Assembly: GCA_910584805.1 (NCBI GenBank)
Contig: CAJUCB010000046.1
Location: 1-15,322 of the forward strand
Direction of reading: 5' to 3'
DNA from: an uncultured Oscillospiraceae bacterium
GTDB taxonomy: Bacteria; Bacillota; Clostridia; Oscillospirales; Oscillospiraceae
Length of the DNA stretch: 15,322 nucleotides
Part shown: piece after piece, positions 14,293-15,322 of the stretch
Position numbering within the stretch: position 1 is the stretch's first letter
Layout: each line of letters begins with the position of its first letter
The notes under the pieces: model-generated
Databases searched by the model: none
What the model was told of the DNA's origin: nothing
The model's input: only the letters and a program-made list of their open reading frames with translations
Program-made: the position numbers and the translations under genes

Positions 14293-15322
14293 TGGGGAGC
14301 GAGAGTTCGGACGAGGAGTTTGAGCTCAACGAGCTGACCATTAGTTGCGTATGTGAGCTGATGAACCAGATGATGGGTGCGGCTTCCACGGCACTGTCAG
14401 ACTTCTTGGGTTACCCAGTGAATATTTCCACGCCGGAGCCCTTTGAGTTGGAGGACATGGATTCCTTTAAGACGGATCACATGCCCCAGGACGCAGACAC
14501 CGTGGTTGTGGTCAAGTTTGCGCTAAGCATTGAGGATGCAGCTTTGGAGAGCGGCTTCATGAATGTTATGTCCGTCTCCTTGGCCCGGGACTTGCTGTCC
14601 AGCTTTGGCCTGGATTTGGACGGGGAAGCAACCGATGCTGCCCCCCCGCCTCCGCCCCCTGCGGCTCCAGCGCCTGCGCCGGAACCGGCAGACGCCGGCG
14701 GCGGTGGCGACCGGAAGATGAGCCAGGAGGAAATCGAACGGATGTTGGCTGGTGGCGTGGATCAAGCTCCGCCCCCCCCGCCGGAACCTGCGGCGGACAG
14801 CAACCGGAAGATGAGCCAGGAGGAGATCGAACGGATGCTGGCTGGTGGTGTGGATCAAGCCCCGCCGCCCCCGCCGGAACCTGCAGCGGACAGCAACCGG
14901 AAGATGAGCCAGGAGGAAATCGAACGGATGTTGGCTGGTGGTGTGGATCAAGCCCCGCCCCCCCCGCCTCCGCCCCCTCAGGCTCCTCCTGCTGGAATGC
15001 AGATGGGCCAACCCCAGCCAGGGCAGATGCCTCCGCCTCCGTATCCTCCCCAGCCGGGGATGGAGGGGAATGCCCAGGGATATATGGGCTATCCTCCCAT
15101 GTATTATCCGCCCTATCCCTATCCCTACCCACCCCAGGCGGAGCACCAACAGGCGCCGCCTGAGCCCAAGGTGATCAGCACGCAGCCCCTGCCCATGGGG
15201 CCCTTGGACGCTATGGAACAGTTGGGGAAGGAGCAGGCCCAGAACCTAGAGCTCATCATGGAGGTGCCCTTGCAGGTCACGGTGGAGATCGGCCGTGCCC
15301 GGCGGAAGGTGCAGGATATCCT
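14292..15322 (+). CDS. fliY: FliY C-terminal fragment, cut by window end
   Basis: Family sequence in this frame runs from GAT 14265 to the window edge; the first ATG is 14292, overlapping the upstream stop as TGATG. It contains the second CheC-type centre (ELTISCVCELMNQMMGAAS, with Glu and Asn spaced as in phosphatases) and a domain ending near SVSLARDLLSSFGLDLD. A long Pro/Ala/Gly/Tyr-rich linker of about 200 residues follows, with three SQEEIERMLAGG repeats, and then the beginning of the FliN/SpoA domain (NLELIMEVPLQVTVEIGRAR). The SpoA domain is incomplete only because the window ends. With an intact junction the protein would exceed 430 residues, larger than Bacillus FliY (about 380), mainly because of the linker. 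Confidence 0.82.
   Translation, partial: MGSESSDEEFELNELTISCVCELMNQMMGAASTALSDFLGYPVNISTPEPFELEDMDSFKTDHMPQDADTVVVVKFALSIEDAALESGFMNVMSVSLARDLLSSFGLDLDGEATDAAPPPPPPAAPAPAPEPADAGGGGDRKMSQEEIERMLAGGVDQAPPPPPEPAADSNRKMSQEEIERMLAGGVDQAPPPPPEPAADSNRKMSQEEIERMLAGGVDQAPPPPPPPPQAPPAGMQMGQPQPGQMPPPPYPPQPGMEGNAQGYMGYPPMYYPPYPYPYPPQAEHQQAPPEPKVISTQPLPMGPLDAMEQLGKEQAQNLELIMEVPLQVTVEIGRARRKVQDI
14712..14975 (+). repeat. Three 93-bp in-frame tandem repeats in fliY linker
   Basis: ATG codons of successive copies stand at 14718, 14811 and 14904, exactly 93 bp (31 codons) apart. Each copy encodes RKMSQEEIERMLAGGVDQAP followed by a poly-Pro stretch and, in the first two, EPAADSN. The copies are nearly identical in DNA (a few third-position changes such as GAA/GAG, TTG/CTG, GGC/GGT), which points to recent duplication or homogenisation. 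The third copy runs into a longer Pro-rich segment instead of EPAADSN. The motif resembles the FliM N-terminal docking peptide of the same operon. Confidence 0.92.

Noticed and set aside
14523..15149. Minus-strand Arg/His-rich repeat frames opposite fliY
   Set aside because: They are the antisense of the fliY proline-rich tandem repeats.

Overview
This window is a contiguous, single-strand flagellar operon of the fla/che type found in Bacillota. Every recognisable gene lies on the + strand. The order is flgB, flgC, fliE, fliF, fliG, fliH, fliI, fliJ, fliK, flgD, a TIGR02530-type 'flagellar operon protein', flgE, flbD (swrD-like), motA, motB, fliM, fliY, and fliY runs off the right edge. FliY (rather than a short FliN), FlbD/SwrD and the TIGR02530 gene between flgD and flgE all point to a Gram-positive host. 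The stator genes inside the operon and a base composition near 55-60% G+C in the lines I counted suggest a clostridial gut-type bacterium, perhaps an Oscillospiraceae relative. That placement is inference.

Layout. Positions 1-70 hold the end of an upstream unit, closed by a symmetric hairpin terminator. Positions 71-538 are non-coding and carry two tandem sigma-A-like promoters (extended -10 elements at 197-202 and 457-462). A perfect inverted repeat abuts the second -35, and the first promoter has a long structured leader. From 539 to about 4586 come the proximal rod, MS-ring and rotor genes. From 4579 to 7217 come the export ATPase complex genes (fliH, fliI, fliJ). From 7292 to 10930 come the hook genes (fliK, flgD, TIGR02530, flgE). 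From 11021 to 13009 come flbD and the stator pair. From 13054 to the end come the C-ring/switch genes fliM and fliY. Genes are packed with short gaps or 8-nt overlaps, so one long polycistronic mRNA is expected.

Two genes are broken. fliI lacks its normal amino terminus: a short 5' remnant (5500-5601) is out of frame with the body, and about 20 conserved residues are missing at the junction. fliY is broken near 14262 between its two CheC-like active-site helices, again with about 22 expected residues missing and a frame change. The rest of the operon looks intact. The pair of similar lesions is either real decay of motility or a sequence/assembly artefact.

Other notable points. FliY lacks the usual N-terminal SQ-E-I docking motif but carries three tandem 93-bp copies of a very similar motif in its proline-rich linker. 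flgE is bracketed by two strong intercistronic hairpins and has an AT-richer centre. The motA ribosome binding site can be sequestered by an upstream anti-SD that has an alternative partner. FlgD has a long acidic tail. fliL and the fliJ-fliK spacer gene ylxF/motE are absent from their usual places.
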